A stretch of 64,000 bases of DNA from Thalassovita sp. (GCF_963691685.1 NZ_OY829290.1:1984001-2048000); one strand, 5' to 3'. Numbered from the stretch's first letter, positions 34,158-44,549 are shown. The notes: generated from the letters alone by a model not told the origin. Program-made: numbers and translations.

Positions 34158-34698
34158 GTTGCTGGCAGCCGCACTGGTTCTGGCAGCAGGCCCCGTCGCC
34201 GCTGCCGGCATCAACATCGAGGTCGCGGGCGAGGCCAATGGCACCATCCAGATCGACCTGTTCGAGGATGTGGCCCCTGGTCACGTTGAACAGATCACCG
34301 CACTTGCGGCGGAAGGCTCCTATGATGGGATCGTCTTTCATCGCGTGATCGAAGGCTTCATGGCGCAAACTGGTGATGTCCAGTTTGGGTTCATGGGCGG
34401 GGATATGCGCATGGCGGGTCGTGGCGGGTCTGATCGTCCTGACCTGAAGGCGGAGTTTTCCGACCTGAACTTCGACCGGGGTGTTGTGGGCATGGCGCGC
34501 AGCCAGAACCCGAACTCGGCCAATTCGCAGTTCTTCATCATGTTCGCCCCGGCGCCGCATCTGAACGGCCAGTACACCATCGTTGGTGAAGTGACCGAAG
34601 GCATGGATGTGGTTGACGCCATCAAACGCGGCGCGGGCCGCAATGGTGAGGTTGTCGGCGCACCGGATGTGATGAAAAAGGTCACCGTGACCGAGTGA
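34150..34698 (+). CDS. ppiA: Periplasmic peptidyl-prolyl cis-trans isomerase (cyclophilin)
   Basis: A second cyclophilin, 182 residues, with a signal peptide (MYKLLAAALVLAAGPVAAA, cleavage near 19). The core shares YDGIVFHRVIEGFMAQTGDVQFG, RGVVGMARSQNPNSANSQFFIMF and LNGQYTIVGEVTEGMDVVD with the gene just upstream. The pair looks like a tandem duplication that split into cytoplasmic and periplasmic forms. It overlaps ppiB by 8 nt. Confidence 0.93.
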   Translation: MYKLLAAALVLAAGPVAAAGINIEVAGEANGTIQIDLFEDVAPGHVEQITALAAEGSYDGIVFHRVIEGFMAQTGDVQFGFMGGDMRMAGRGGSDRPDLKAEFSDLNFDRGVVGMARSQNPNSANSQFFIMFAPAPHLNGQYTIVGEVTEGMDVVDAIKRGAGRNGEVVGAPDVMKKVTVTE

Positions 34699-34737
34699 TC
34701 TCGGGCCTGATAACTGGCCTGACAGTGTGATTTTGGC

Positions 34738-34792
34738 AAGCGCCGCCTCTTTGGCCTTCACGGTCAGGCTTGGGGCGGCGTTTGTGTTTTTT
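34738..34792 (+). terminator. Terminator after the cyclophilin pair
   Basis: CGCCGCC (34741-34747) pairs with GGCGGCG (34774-34780) around a loop that has its own small hairpin. The T-rich run TTTGTGTTTTTT follows. Confidence 0.7.
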
Positions 34793-34815
34793 GAGTATTT
34801 TGGGAACATTGAAAG
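34793..34815 (+). repeat. 23-nt GAGTATTT motif, copy A
   Basis: GAGTATTT-TGGGAAC-ATTGAAAG, directly after the ppiA terminator and 30 nt before the punA start. Same length and pattern as 37790-37812, 44494-44516 and 49989-50011. Confidence 0.65.
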
Positions 34816-34845
34816 GGCGCAGCGCGCCACTTGTTGGGGGGTAAT

Positions 34846-35637
34846 ATGACAGCATTAGAGGTAATTCGGGCGCGGGCGCCGGGGGTGGCGCCGAAGGTCG
34901 GATTTATTCTGGGATCGGGCCTAGGCGGGTTGGCGGAACATGTTGAGGGGGTTTCGATCGATTATGCGGATCTGCCGGGATTTCCCCATGTGGGCGTGTC
35001 AGGCCATAAGGCGCATCTGCATCTGGGCCGTTTTGAGGGCTGTGAGGTGGCGATCCTTGGCGGGCGTGAACATTTTTATGAAAACGGCAATGCGGCGGCG
35101 ATGCGTCTGCCGTTGGAGGTGCTGAAGGCGCTGGGGGTCGAGACGCTGTTTCTGACCAATGCCTGCGGGTCCTTCCGCGCCGATATTCCGCCCGGCGATC
35201 TGATGCTGCTAAGCGATCACATCAACTATTCGGGCCGCTCGCCCCTGATTGGGGAGAAGACGGATAAGCGGTTTGTGAACCTGACCGAGGCCTATGATCC
35301 GGACCTGCGCGCCGAGCTGACCGAGATTGCCAAAGCCCAGGGGCTTGACCTGAAATCAGGGGTTTACGCCTGGTATTCCGGTCCCAATTTTGAAACCCCG
35401 GCGGAGATCCGGATGCTGAAACTGCTGGGCGCGGATGCGGTGGGCATGTCCACCGTGCCTGAGGTTATTCTGGCGCGGTTTCTGGAGATGCAGGTCTGCG
35501 CCTTTTCCGTGGTGACCAATATGGCGGCGGGGCTGGGCCATGAGCATATCAGCCATGAGCACACCAAAGCGTCGGCGCCTGTGGGTGCGGCGAAGCTGGA
35601 AGGCATTATTCGGGCGTTTCTGCGGGCGCGGGCCTAA
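34846..35637 (+). CDS. punA: Purine nucleoside phosphorylase
   Basis: Cleaves purine nucleosides with phosphate in the salvage pathway. It has 263 residues, the trimeric PNP type. The phosphate loop is FILGSGLGGLAEHV; then GHKAHLHLGRFEGCEVAILGGREHFYE, FLTNACGSFRADIPPGDLMLLSDHINY, GPNFETPAEIRMLKLLGADAVGMSTVPEVI and the final NMAAGLGHEHISHEHTKA. A GGGGGG run precedes the ATG. Its last four bases overlap the convergent GFA gene. Confidence 0.95.
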   Translation: MTALEVIRARAPGVAPKVGFILGSGLGGLAEHVEGVSIDYADLPGFPHVGVSGHKAHLHLGRFEGCEVAILGGREHFYENGNAAAMRLPLEVLKALGVETLFLTNACGSFRADIPPGDLMLLSDHINYSGRSPLIGEKTDKRFVNLTEAYDPDLRAELTEIAKAQGLDLKSGVYAWYSGPNFETPAEIRMLKLLGADAVGMSTVPEVILARFLEMQVCAFSVVTNMAAGLGHEHISHEHTKASAPVGAAKLEGIIRAFLRARA

Positions 35638-35993
35638 TCAATAAAGCTCCAGCTGTCGGCGCCGTCGAAGCGGCGGACCGGGACCTTTGCGGCCTCTGTA
35701 GGGTCGCAGAGGTTGAGGTTCACCGCCATATGCCCGGTTTCTGGGTCGGCCATGTTTTCCCAATGGGTTGGGCAGCCACAGGTGGTGCAGCTGTGAAAGC
35801 CGATGTTTTCTTCGCCGCGCAGGTAGCGGCGGGTGGCGCCTTCGGCCATGTGGAAAGTGATCTGATCGGCATTGGCATAGATCCAGGTGGCGCCCAGACG
35901 GCGGCAGATCGAACAGTTGCAGGAGACCGCTGTTTCGGCTGTTGGCTGATAGTCAAAACGGACGGCACCGCAGTGACAGGATCCTTGGATCAT
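35634..35993 (-). CDS. GFA/CENP-V family zinc-binding protein
   Basis: This 119-residue protein has the cysteine pattern of the glutathione-dependent formaldehyde-activating enzyme family: CHCGAVRF (residues 6-13), CNCSICRRLGA near residue 25, and SCTTCGCPTHW near residue 70. These bind zinc in known members. Most GFA-family proteins are not true formaldehyde-activating enzymes; the substrate here is unknown. Stands alone, convergent with punA. Confidence 0.9.
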   Translation of the reverse strand: MIQGSCHCGAVRFDYQPTAETAVSCNCSICRRLGATWIYANADQITFHMAEGATRRYLRGEENIGFHSCTTCGCPTHWENMADPETGHMAVNLNLCDPTEAAKVPVRRFDGADSWSFID

Positions 35994-36066
35994 GGGCTAA
36001 GCTCCCTCAGAGAGGTTTGGGTTTTGTGGGGAAAACAACAGGTTGCCTTAAAGGCGTCAAGGGCGG

Positions 36067-36597
36067 TCAGGCCATCTTCATGATCCTGGAAACATCAGTC
36101 AGCGCCTCTTGCTGTTTGGCGCTGAGGTTACCGGTGCCGAATTTGGCGATCATCTGCAGGCTTTTGGCGACAGCGGTGAAATGCGTCTGTCCTGAGAGTT
36201 TAAAGAGACGCCGGGCAAGGCGGGACATGGCGGGGGTGGCGCCGCCACATTCCCCCACCAGCCAGCGGCCCAGCACGGCCAGCTCTTCGGCATCGTCGTG
36301 CGACACATGCAGGTTTTCACGCAGGGCGCTGATCATGGCGGTTTTCTGTTCGGAGGTTGGGTAATCTTCCAGTTCAAGAAACCCGACCACCAGCGCCGCT
36401 GCGGCCACCAGAGGATCCTCCACCGCTTCAACCGGGTGCAGGTTGTTGCGCCGCTGAAAGCCAAACCGGCGGGCGGCGAGGCGGACGTCATTGGCAGCAT
36501 CCAGCATCTCATAGGTGATGTCTTTGGCGTCGCGCATGCGGACCATCCAGAAATAGGCCGCACCCAGCACGGCCAGAGCGCCAAGAATAAATGGCAT
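36067..36597 (-). CDS. Membrane-anchored helical protein, possibly TerB-like
   Basis: A 176-residue protein. An N-terminal hydrophobic helix (about 3-18, PFILGALAVLGAAYFW) should anchor it, with the rest cytoplasmic. Residues about 30-176 are all-helical, with DPLVAAAALVVGFLELEDYPTSEQKTAMISALRENLHVSHDDAEELAVLGRWL, which resembles the TerB-like helical domain found in tellurite-resistance and co-chaperone-type proteins. That assignment is tentative. Divergent from the DUF3179 gene. Confidence 0.75.
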   Translation of the reverse strand: MPFILGALAVLGAAYFWMVRMRDAKDITYEMLDAANDVRLAARRFGFQRRNNLHPVEAVEDPLVAAAALVVGFLELEDYPTSEQKTAMISALRENLHVSHDDAEELAVLGRWLVGECGGATPAMSRLARRLFKLSGQTHFTAVAKSLQMIAKFGTGNLSAKQQEALTDVSRIMKMA

Positions 36598-36763
36598 CGG
36601 GAAAACCTCTTTAAATAGAATCTGGTCTGACTATATCGCCATTTCTTCAGGGATCTAGCCCTCTGGCGCGGCTCAGCATCGCCTCCCGCTGCATCACATA
36701 TGCGTGGGGCGGGCTAGGCGGGGCGGGGGCGCTCTGTCAGGCTGGCGTCAGGAGGACGCCCGG

Positions 36764-37756
36764 ATGAAACGTACCCTGATGAAACGCACCCTGATGGCTC
36801 TTGTTGCCACCGCCGCGCTTGGCCTGCCTGTTGGCACGCCGGTGAGTGCTGATCCAAACTTTTGGCAATATGAATGGCCCGAGACGGATTTCAGCCAGAC
36901 TACCGTGGGCAATTGGGCCGAGATCCTGTCGGGCGGGCCGCCCAAAGATGGCATTCCGGCGGTGGATGAGCCGCAGTTTCTGCGCCAATCGGATGAGGCG
37001 GGCCTGTCACCGCGCGAAAGCGTGATCACCGTTGCATTAGACGGCCAGCCGGCCCGCGCCTATCCGCTGCGCTATCTGATGTGGCATGAGATTGTGAATG
37101 ATCGCATTGGAGATATCCCGGTGGCGGTGACCTTCTGCCCCCTGTGTAACTCGGCTATCGTGTTTGACCGGCGCACTGAGGCGGGCGAATTGTCCTTCGG
37201 CGTCTCGGGCAAACTGCGCAATTCGGACATGGTGATGTATGACCGCGAAACCGAGAGCTGGTGGCAGCAGGTACTTGGCACCGGCATCGTGGGCGATCTG
37301 ACCGGGGTGGAACTGACCCAGCTGCCGGTCTGGATGGAAAGCTGGGCCGCCTTCCGCGAGGCCCATCCCGAGGGGCTGGTCATGGCGGAACCGCCGTTCC
37401 GCCGCGCCTATGGGATGAATCCCTATCAGAATTACGACAGTTCACACCGGCCGTTTCTGTACAGCGGGGAGAACCCGCCGCATGACGTGCCGCCCTTGAT
37501 GCGTGTGGTGCGGGTGGGCGATGCTGCCTGGACCTTTGACCGGCTGCGGGCGGAGCAGCGCATTGCGGAGAACGGCGTGACGCTAACCTGGGAGGATGAA
37601 CAATCCTCCGCCCTGGATACTGCCGATATTGGGGGCGGCAAGGCGGTGGGGGCGATCCGGGTGCGCGATGACGCCGGGCAGGATGTGGCCCATGATGTGA
37701 TGTTTGCCTTTGCCTTCCATGCGTTCTGGCCCGAGGGGCAATGGATGGTGAAATGA
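36764..37756 (+). CDS. Secreted DUF3179 domain protein
   Basis: A 330-residue protein of unknown biochemical role, recognised as DUF3179 from YLMWHEIVNDRIGDIPVAVTFCPLCNSAIVFDR, the SGKLRNSDMVMYDRETESWWQQ stretch and the YGMNPYQNYDSS segment near 210. A signal peptide runs from the start to SADP. The gene opens with a 15-bp tandem duplication (ATGAAACGNACCCTG twice), giving three closely spaced ATG codons; GGAGGA before the first favours 36764. DUF3179 may be enzymatic, given the conserved CPLC motif. Confidence 0.9.
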   Translation: MKRTLMKRTLMALVATAALGLPVGTPVSADPNFWQYEWPETDFSQTTVGNWAEILSGGPPKDGIPAVDEPQFLRQSDEAGLSPRESVITVALDGQPARAYPLRYLMWHEIVNDRIGDIPVAVTFCPLCNSAIVFDRRTEAGELSFGVSGKLRNSDMVMYDRETESWWQQVLGTGIVGDLTGVELTQLPVWMESWAAFREAHPEGLVMAEPPFRRAYGMNPYQNYDSSHRPFLYSGENPPHDVPPLMRVVRVGDAAWTFDRLRAEQRIAENGVTLTWEDEQSSALDTADIGGGKAVGAIRVRDDAGQDVAHDVMFAFAFHAFWPEGQWMVK

Positions 37757-37789
37757 GTGCAGGCGTGGTTTGTGACGCTGCCGCCGTTT

Positions 37790-37812
37790 GAGTATTTCAG
37801 GATCATTGAAAG
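37790..37812 (+). repeat. 23-nt GAGTATTT motif, copy B
   Basis: GAGTATTT-CAGGATC-ATTGAAAG, 34 nt after the DUF3179 gene. No downstream gene lies on the same strand for nearly 1 kb. Confidence 0.65.
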
Positions 37813-37897
37813 GCGGGGGGCTGAGCAATGCCAGGAATGGTGCAGGATGCGCGGGTGTCTTTGGGCTTGATCCGTCAAGCGTGCCGGGGTGCCCCGA

Positions 37898-38530
37898 CTA
37901 AGCGAGCGTGTTCTTAACCAGCGGGCCGGCCATCCAATGTGTCTCACTCTGGACATGGTTCGCGCGAACGTATTTTGCCAGGCGTTTGGATTGCTCATTT
38001 TCGGGGTAACCGGCACCGTCACGCAGCACCATCCCCTCTTGTCGGGTGAGATCCAATTCCACAATCAGCTTGCTCAGCAAACGGTCATCGATGGGGCCGC
38101 GATAGAGGGTGGGTACGGGGGTAATGCCAAGATCTGAAAACCGCACGAGTGTTTCATCCCAGTCTTGAACGACACCGTCTAGGATCCAAGCAAACCCTAA
38201 GAAGTAGCTTGGCAAATTATCATAGCTGATGGAATGACGGGCAAAGAGGTATTCCCCGACAATCCGCTCCCCTGAGTGCAGTTGTGGTGAAACACCCGCT
38301 GCAAAAGCCTTCATCCAATCGCGGCTTGGGTGGTAGCGTGCATCTAAGCTGCGTGGGTGACAGCCGTCGGGGTGAATGGTTGTGTTTTCACCGTCCATTT
38401 TTTCGGTCACCACTACCTCTGCTGCAGCGAATAGCGTGCTGGTGTCGTGCATGATCTTGTCGTCGCTGGTTGCACCGGGCGATTGAGGCAGATGATAGCT
38501 GCGTCCGTATTTACGCGAAGACTGGGTCAT
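37898..38530 (-). CDS. RNA ligase family protein
   Basis: ATP-dependent RNA ligases of this family seal 3'-OH/5'-phosphate breaks through a lysyl-AMP intermediate. The 210-residue protein has the nucleotidyltransferase motifs in order: motif I at Lys44 (TEKMDGENTT), GEYLFARHSI near 95, EGMVLRDG (motif IV) near 168 and KYVR (motif V) near 186. I start at MTQSSRKYGR; no strong ribosome binding site is visible. A longer reading to 38608 is possible. GC content is lower than that of neighbours (about 49% over 38161-38280 by hand count), suggesting recent acquisition. No polynucleotide-kinase partner lies beside it. Confidence 0.88.
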   Translation of the reverse strand: MTQSSRKYGRSYHLPQSPGATSDDKIMHDTSTLFAAAEVVVTEKMDGENTTIHPDGCHPRSLDARYHPSRDWMKAFAAGVSPQLHSGERIVGEYLFARHSISYDNLPSYFLGFAWILDGVVQDWDETLVRFSDLGITPVPTLYRGPIDDRLLSKLIVELDLTRQEGMVLRDGAGYPENEQSKRLAKYVRANHVQSETHWMAGPLVKNTLA

Positions 38531-38783
38531 TGTTGCATCCGGGATCGCATCCAGTGGGCAAAGGCAACACATGGAAAAGTGAGATAAGAATGGGGCGCAC
38601 TCAATCAAGGATTGCTGTGCTTGTCAAACCGGGCTATCAAAGCCTCATGAACGCAACGATTTGCATTATTATCTGCTGCATTACCTGCTGAGACATCTCA
38701 GGCGGGCCGTTGTTCTTCTTCCAAACATGAGTTGATCTTGCTAAGCCCGCCGCGAAGCCATGATGCACGCGTGTGAGGACGCT

Positions 38784-40277
<1,494 letters not shown>

Positions 40278-40305
40278 TCTGAACAAGCTCGGGCGACGAG
40301 CCCGA

Positions 40306-40434
40306 GCCGCGCCCGACCCTGCGGGAGGGAGGGCGCTTTTGCGGCGGGTTGTGTGATTGATCTGTCGCAGCTGCGTTGAAAGATAAATTGCCAGCCGGTG
40401 AGGGGGCGCAGCGCCCTCACGGGTCGGGCGCGGC
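40306..40434. repeat. Inverted REP-like repeat between cysS and cimA
   Basis: GCCGCGCCCGACCC (40306-40319) is repeated exactly in inverted orientation at 40421-40434. A second short hairpin CTCGGGC / GAGCCCGAG lies at 40288-40305. The GCGCCCGACCC core also occurs at 25578 and, inverted, at 43071. The stretch probably forms a large hairpin in the transcript. Confidence 0.6.
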
Positions 40435-40475
40435 TCTTGGCGGATGCCGGAGCAAGAGAACTGAGGGGAGCAAGC

Positions 40476-42098
40476 ATGGGCCGCGAGCGACTGTATATCT
40501 ACGACACCACATTGCGCGACGGGCAGCAGACGCAGGGGGTGCAGTTTTCCACGCCGGAAAAGCATCAGATCGCTGCGGTGCTGGATGAATTGGGTGTGGA
40601 TTACATCGAGGGCGGCTGGCCCGGTGCCAACCCCACGGACAGTGAGTTCTTTGAAGACAGGCCCAAGCTGAAGGCGCGTTTCACCGCCTTTGGCATGACC
40701 AAACGGGCCGGGCGTTCGGCCGACAATGATGAGGTGCTGGCGGCGGTGATGAATGCCGGCACATCCTCGGTCTGTTTGGTGGGCAAAAGCCATGATTTCC
40801 ATGTGGAAACCGCACTGGGGATCACCCTGGCGGAAAATACTGAAAACATTGCCAAATCGGTTGAACATATCGTCGCCTCAGGCCGCGAAGCGCTGTTTGA
40901 TGCGGAACATTTCTTTGATGGCTATAAGGCCAATCCAGCCTATGCGCTGGAGGCGGTGAAAGCGGCCTATGACGCCGGCGCGCGTTGGGTGGTGCTCTGT
41001 GACACCAATGGCGGCACCATGCCGTCGGAGATCGGTGCGATTGTGGCGGCGGTGATTGCGGCGGGCATTCCCGGCGATCACCTCGGCATCCACACCCACA
41101 ACGATACGGAAAACGCCGTGGCTGGGTCGCTCGCGGCGGTTGAGGCCGGGGCGCGGCAGATCCAGGGCACGCTCAATGGCCTGGGCGAGCGTTGTGGCAA
41201 TGCCAATCTGACCACGCTGATCCCGACGCTTTTGCTGAAGGAACCCTATGCCAGCCAGTTTGACACTGGCGTGAGCCGGGAGGCGCTGAGCGGGTTGGTG
41301 AAAGCCTCGCGCCTGCTCGATGATATCCTGAACCGGGTGCCCCAGCGGCAGGCGCCTTATGTGGGGGCGTCTGCCTTCGCCCATAAGGCGGGGCTGCATG
41401 CCTCGGCGATCCTGAAGGATCCCAGCACTTACGAACATATTGACCCCGCCACGGTGGGCAATGACCGCATCATTCCGATGTCCAATCAGGCCGGGCAGTC
41501 CAACCTGCGCCGCCGTCTGGCCGAGGCTGGTCTGGAGGTGGACAAAGGCAATCCGGCGCTGGCGCGGATCCTTGATGTGATCAAGGCGCGCGAAAGTGAG
41601 GGCTACACCTATGATTCCGCGCAGGCGAGTTTTGAGCTGCTGGCGCGGGCTGAGCTGGGGCAACTGCCTGAGTTTTTTGAGGTGAAGCGCTACAAGGTCA
41701 CGGTGGAGCGGCGCAAGAACAAGTATAACCGCATGGTTTCGCTCTCGGAGGCGGTGGTTGTTGTCAAAGTGGACGGTGAAAAGAAGCTGTCGGTTTCCGA
41801 GTCGATGGATGACACCGGCAGTGATCGCGGCCCGGTGAACGCGCTGGCCAAGGCGCTGATCAAGGATCTGGGACGCTATTCCGAAGTGCTGGCCGATATG
41901 CGGCTGGTCGACTTCAAGGTGCGCATAACCCAGGGCGGCACCGAAGCGGTAACCCGCGTGATCATCGACAGCGAAGACGGGCAGGGCCGGCGCTGGTCCA
42001 CGGTGGGTGTGTCACCCAACATAGTGGATGCCTCCTTTGACGCGCTTTTGGATGCGATAAACTGGAAACTGCTGCACCGTGAAGCTGTTGCATCCTGA
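40476..42098 (+). CDS. cimA: (R)-citramalate synthase
   Basis: Condenses pyruvate with acetyl-CoA to citramalate, a threonine-independent route to 2-oxobutyrate and isoleucine. It has 540 residues from the ATG preceded by GAGGGGAG. The HMGL-like barrel starts with YIYDTTLRDGQQTQGVQFS, then GVDYIEGGWPGANPTD, LCDTNGGTMPSEI, IHTHNDTENAVAGSLAAVEAGARQIQGTLNGLGERCGNANL. The LeuA-type dimerisation domain ends the protein. It resembles the citramalate synthase group rather than 2-isopropylmalate synthase; homocitrate-type activity cannot be excluded. Confidence 0.93.
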   Translation: MGRERLYIYDTTLRDGQQTQGVQFSTPEKHQIAAVLDELGVDYIEGGWPGANPTDSEFFEDRPKLKARFTAFGMTKRAGRSADNDEVLAAVMNAGTSSVCLVGKSHDFHVETALGITLAENTENIAKSVEHIVASGREALFDAEHFFDGYKANPAYALEAVKAAYDAGARWVVLCDTNGGTMPSEIGAIVAAVIAAGIPGDHLGIHTHNDTENAVAGSLAAVEAGARQIQGTLNGLGERCGNANLTTLIPTLLLKEPYASQFDTGVSREALSGLVKASRLLDDILNRVPQRQAPYVGASAFAHKAGLHASAILKDPSTYEHIDPATVGNDRIIPMSNQAGQSNLRRRLAEAGLEVDKGNPALARILDVIKARESEGYTYDSAQASFELLARAELGQLPEFFEVKRYKVTVERRKNKYNRMVSLSEAVVVVKVDGEKKLSVSESMDDTGSDRGPVNALAKALIKDLGRYSEVLADMRLVDFKVRITQGGTEAVTRVIIDSEDGQGRRWSTVGVSPNIVDASFDALLDAINWKLLHREAVAS

Positions 42099-42147
42099 GG
42101 CGCGGCGCGTCATCACAGGTGCTGCAGATCGGGTGAAAGGGTGAGCC

Positions 42148-42933
42148 TTGGCCGAAGATACGCCTCAGAATGATTTTCAGGCCTGCGCGGATCTGGTGCA
42201 GCGCGCTGATCCGGATCGGTTTCTGGCCACAATGGCCGCACCGCCTGCAGCGCGGGATCTGCTGTTTGCGCTTTATGCGGCGAATGTCGAAATCGCCCGC
42301 GCCCCCTGGCTGACCCAGGAGGAGATGATCGCCGAGATGCGCCTGCAATGGTGGCGCGATGCCTTTGGCGAGATTGGCAAAGGTGGCGTGGTGCGCCGCC
42401 ATGAGGTGGTGACCGCCCTGGCGCTGACCATGCGGGCCGAGGATGCGGTGTTGATGGATCAGCTGTGTGATGCGCGGCGCTGGGACATTTACAAAGATCC
42501 GTTTGACGATGTGGCCGATTTTGAACGCTATATCCAGCTGACCTCGGCCAATCTGTTTGTGGTGGCGGTCAATGGCCTGGGCGGCGGCGATGAGCAGGTG
42601 GTGCGCGATCTCGGCCATGCGGCGGGTCTGGCCAACTTCCTGCGCGCGATACCGGCGCTGGTGGCGGCGAAACGGGTGCCTTTGCTGGATGGCCGGCCGG
42701 AGGCGGTGCAGGCCCTTGCCGAGGCAGGTTTGGAGCGTCTGGCGCGGGCGCGGCGGCATCGCGGTTCCATTGATCCAAAAGCTGCCCCCGCTTTGTTGGG
42801 CGGCTGGCTGGCCGGTCCGGTGCTGCGGCGCGCGGCCAAGACGCCTGAGGCGGTGCTGGATGAGGCGCTGATGCCCTCAGAGGCGCAGCGGCGGCTCAGT
42901 CTGATGTGGCGCAGTGTCAGCGGCCGTTGGTGA
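42148..42933 (+). CDS. Squalene/phytoene synthase-like protein
   Basis: A 261-residue protein of the squalene/phytoene synthase fold, with LRFALYAANVEIARAPWL-like and EMRLQWWRDAFGEI segments. The second Asp-rich metal-binding motif of true synthases is absent: the aligned region reads AAGLANFLRAIPAL. It more resembles the NDUFAF6-like branch, in which the mitochondrial member assists complex I assembly. So a catalytic role is doubtful. The start is TTG at 42148, after GAAAGGGTGAG. It follows cimA by 49 nt on the same strand. Confidence 0.82.
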   Translation: MAEDTPQNDFQACADLVQRADPDRFLATMAAPPAARDLLFALYAANVEIARAPWLTQEEMIAEMRLQWWRDAFGEIGKGGVVRRHEVVTALALTMRAEDAVLMDQLCDARRWDIYKDPFDDVADFERYIQLTSANLFVVAVNGLGGGDEQVVRDLGHAAGLANFLRAIPALVAAKRVPLLDGRPEAVQALAEAGLERLARARRHRGSIDPKAAPALLGGWLAGPVLRRAAKTPEAVLDEALMPSEAQRRLSLMWRSVSGRW

Positions 42934-43070
42934 GGTCGGTAGTGAGCTGGTCGACGGGCTGTGCCTGACCCTGGGTGGGCGCACCTAAACATCTTCGTCG
43001 TGCAAAACCGCGCCGCAAATTTTGACCTGAATAAACAGGACAACGTTGCAAATGCGCCCTCGCGTGGGAA

Positions 43071-43081
43071 GGGTCGGGCGC
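43071..43081 (-). repeat. REP-like core GGGTCGGGCGC
   Basis: The inverted form of the GCGCCCGACCC core, in the interval downstream of the squalene-synthase-like gene, near further self-complementary GC-rich sequence. Confidence 0.45.
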
Positions 43082-43125
43082 AGCACGGGCTGACGCCCGC
43101 GCCAAGGCCATTCTAGTGCAAGCTC

Positions 43126-44370
43126 TTACGCCATCTCTTCTTTGGGTTGGAACATCAGCCAGATCAGCGCGCCGCCGGCCAGCATCAGGAAGGGTGCCAT
43201 CGCCAGGTTCACGGCCGCCCAGCCGTTGACCGGATCACCGCCCGAGCAGTTCATCAAGCCACCAGAGGCCAGCGAGGCCAGGGTGACACCGCCAAAGACC
43301 AGGAGGTCATTGAGGCCCTGCATCCGGCCGCGCTCCTCAGGGGTGTGGGAATTGGCCAGAAGCGTGGTGGCGCCAATGAAGCCGAAGTTCCAGCCGACGC
43401 CCAGAAGCACCAGCGCGAGGAAGAAGTTTTCCAGCTGAACGCCCTGCAGCGCAACCGCGCCAGCCCCGGCAAGGATCAACAGGCCTGCGGCCATGATCTT
43501 CTGCGTGCCGAAACGGGCAATCAGGTGACCGGTGAAGAAGCTTGGTACATACATCGCCAGCACGTGGGCCGTGACCACATCGGCGGCGTTGTTCTGCTCA
43601 AACCCGCAACCAACCACTGCCAGCGGGGTCGAGGTCATCACAAGGTTCATCAGCGCGTAAGATACCATGGCGCAGATCACCGCGACCGCGATCACCGGGG
43701 TTTTGATAAGCTCCATCCGGCTGCGGCCCTTGGGGGCATCGGCGGAGGGTTTCGGCGGGGTCGGGATATCAAGGAACAGGAACAGCAGCGAGCCCAGAAC
43801 GTTGATCGCAATCACCGCCATATAGGCGCCAAGGAAGGGCACCACGAAGGCGTCCGAGGTCAGCTTGACCAGCTGCGGGCCGATCACCGCAGCGGCAAGG
43901 CCACCCGCCATCACGTAGGAAATCGCCTTGGGCCGGAAGGCATCCGAAGCGGTATCTGCCGCGGCGAAACGGTAAAACCCATGCGCCGACATATAGGTGC
44001 CGGTGAGGAAGGAGCCGACAAGGAACAGCGGGAAAGACGCGATCGACAGCGCATAGGCGCCCACCGCGGCCCCGGCTGCGCCAAAGGCTGTGCCGACCAT
44101 AAAGCCGATGCGGCGGCCAAATCGCTGCATGATGGCCGAAACCGGGGTGGCCGAGAGCATGGAGGACAGCACGATCATCGAGATCGGCAATGTGGCGAAG
44201 CAGATGTTTGACGCAAGGCTTTGCCCCGCCAGCCCGCCAATGGTGAACAGCATCGGCATCTGCGCGCCGAGGATGGCCTGCGCCAGCACCAGGATCACAA
44301 CATTGCGCTTGGCCGCAGCGTCGGAGGTGGGGCCGGTATCGGGGGCGGGGGTATTGATCGCGTCAGTCAT
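43126..44370 (-). CDS. MFS transporter
   Basis: A 414-residue major facilitator protein with about 12 hydrophobic helices and a ~22-residue polar N-terminus. The inter-helix motif QRFGRRIGFMVG near residues 85-95 is the MFS motif A type. No substrate can be named from sequence. It stands alone between a convergent squalene-synthase-like gene and the cobalamin block; a copy of the 23-nt GAGTATTT motif lies in its upstream region. Confidence 0.9.
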   Translation of the reverse strand: MTDAINTPAPDTGPTSDAAAKRNVVILVLAQAILGAQMPMLFTIGGLAGQSLASNICFATLPISMIVLSSMLSATPVSAIMQRFGRRIGFMVGTAFGAAGAAVGAYALSIASFPLFLVGSFLTGTYMSAHGFYRFAAADTASDAFRPKAISYVMAGGLAAAVIGPQLVKLTSDAFVVPFLGAYMAVIAINVLGSLLFLFLDIPTPPKPSADAPKGRSRMELIKTPVIAVAVICAMVSYALMNLVMTSTPLAVVGCGFEQNNAADVVTAHVLAMYVPSFFTGHLIARFGTQKIMAAGLLILAGAGAVALQGVQLENFFLALVLLGVGWNFGFIGATTLLANSHTPEERGRMQGLNDLLVFGGVTLASLASGGLMNCSGGDPVNGWAAVNLAMAPFLMLAGGALIWLMFQPKEEMA

Positions 44371-44493
44371 GGGGCAAGTGCTAAACCGATTGGTTCAACC
44401 CCGCAAGCGGCCTCCTGTCACAGGAAGGCTGCGACTGGGGTGTGCGTTTGTGCACAATGGCTAGGGTTTGCCCCGGGGGAGGGCGTGGGATTT

Positions 44494-44516
44494 GAGTATT
44501 TTTGAAACGGTGAAAG
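44494..44516 (+). repeat. 23-nt GAGTATTT motif, copy C
   Basis: GAGTATTT-TTGAAAC-GGTGAAAG, between the MFS gene and cobB (both minus). It lies on the strand opposite both genes. Confidence 0.65.
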
Positions 44517-44549
44517 CCGCGGTTGCGTCTGAGCCGCAGGGGGATCTGG

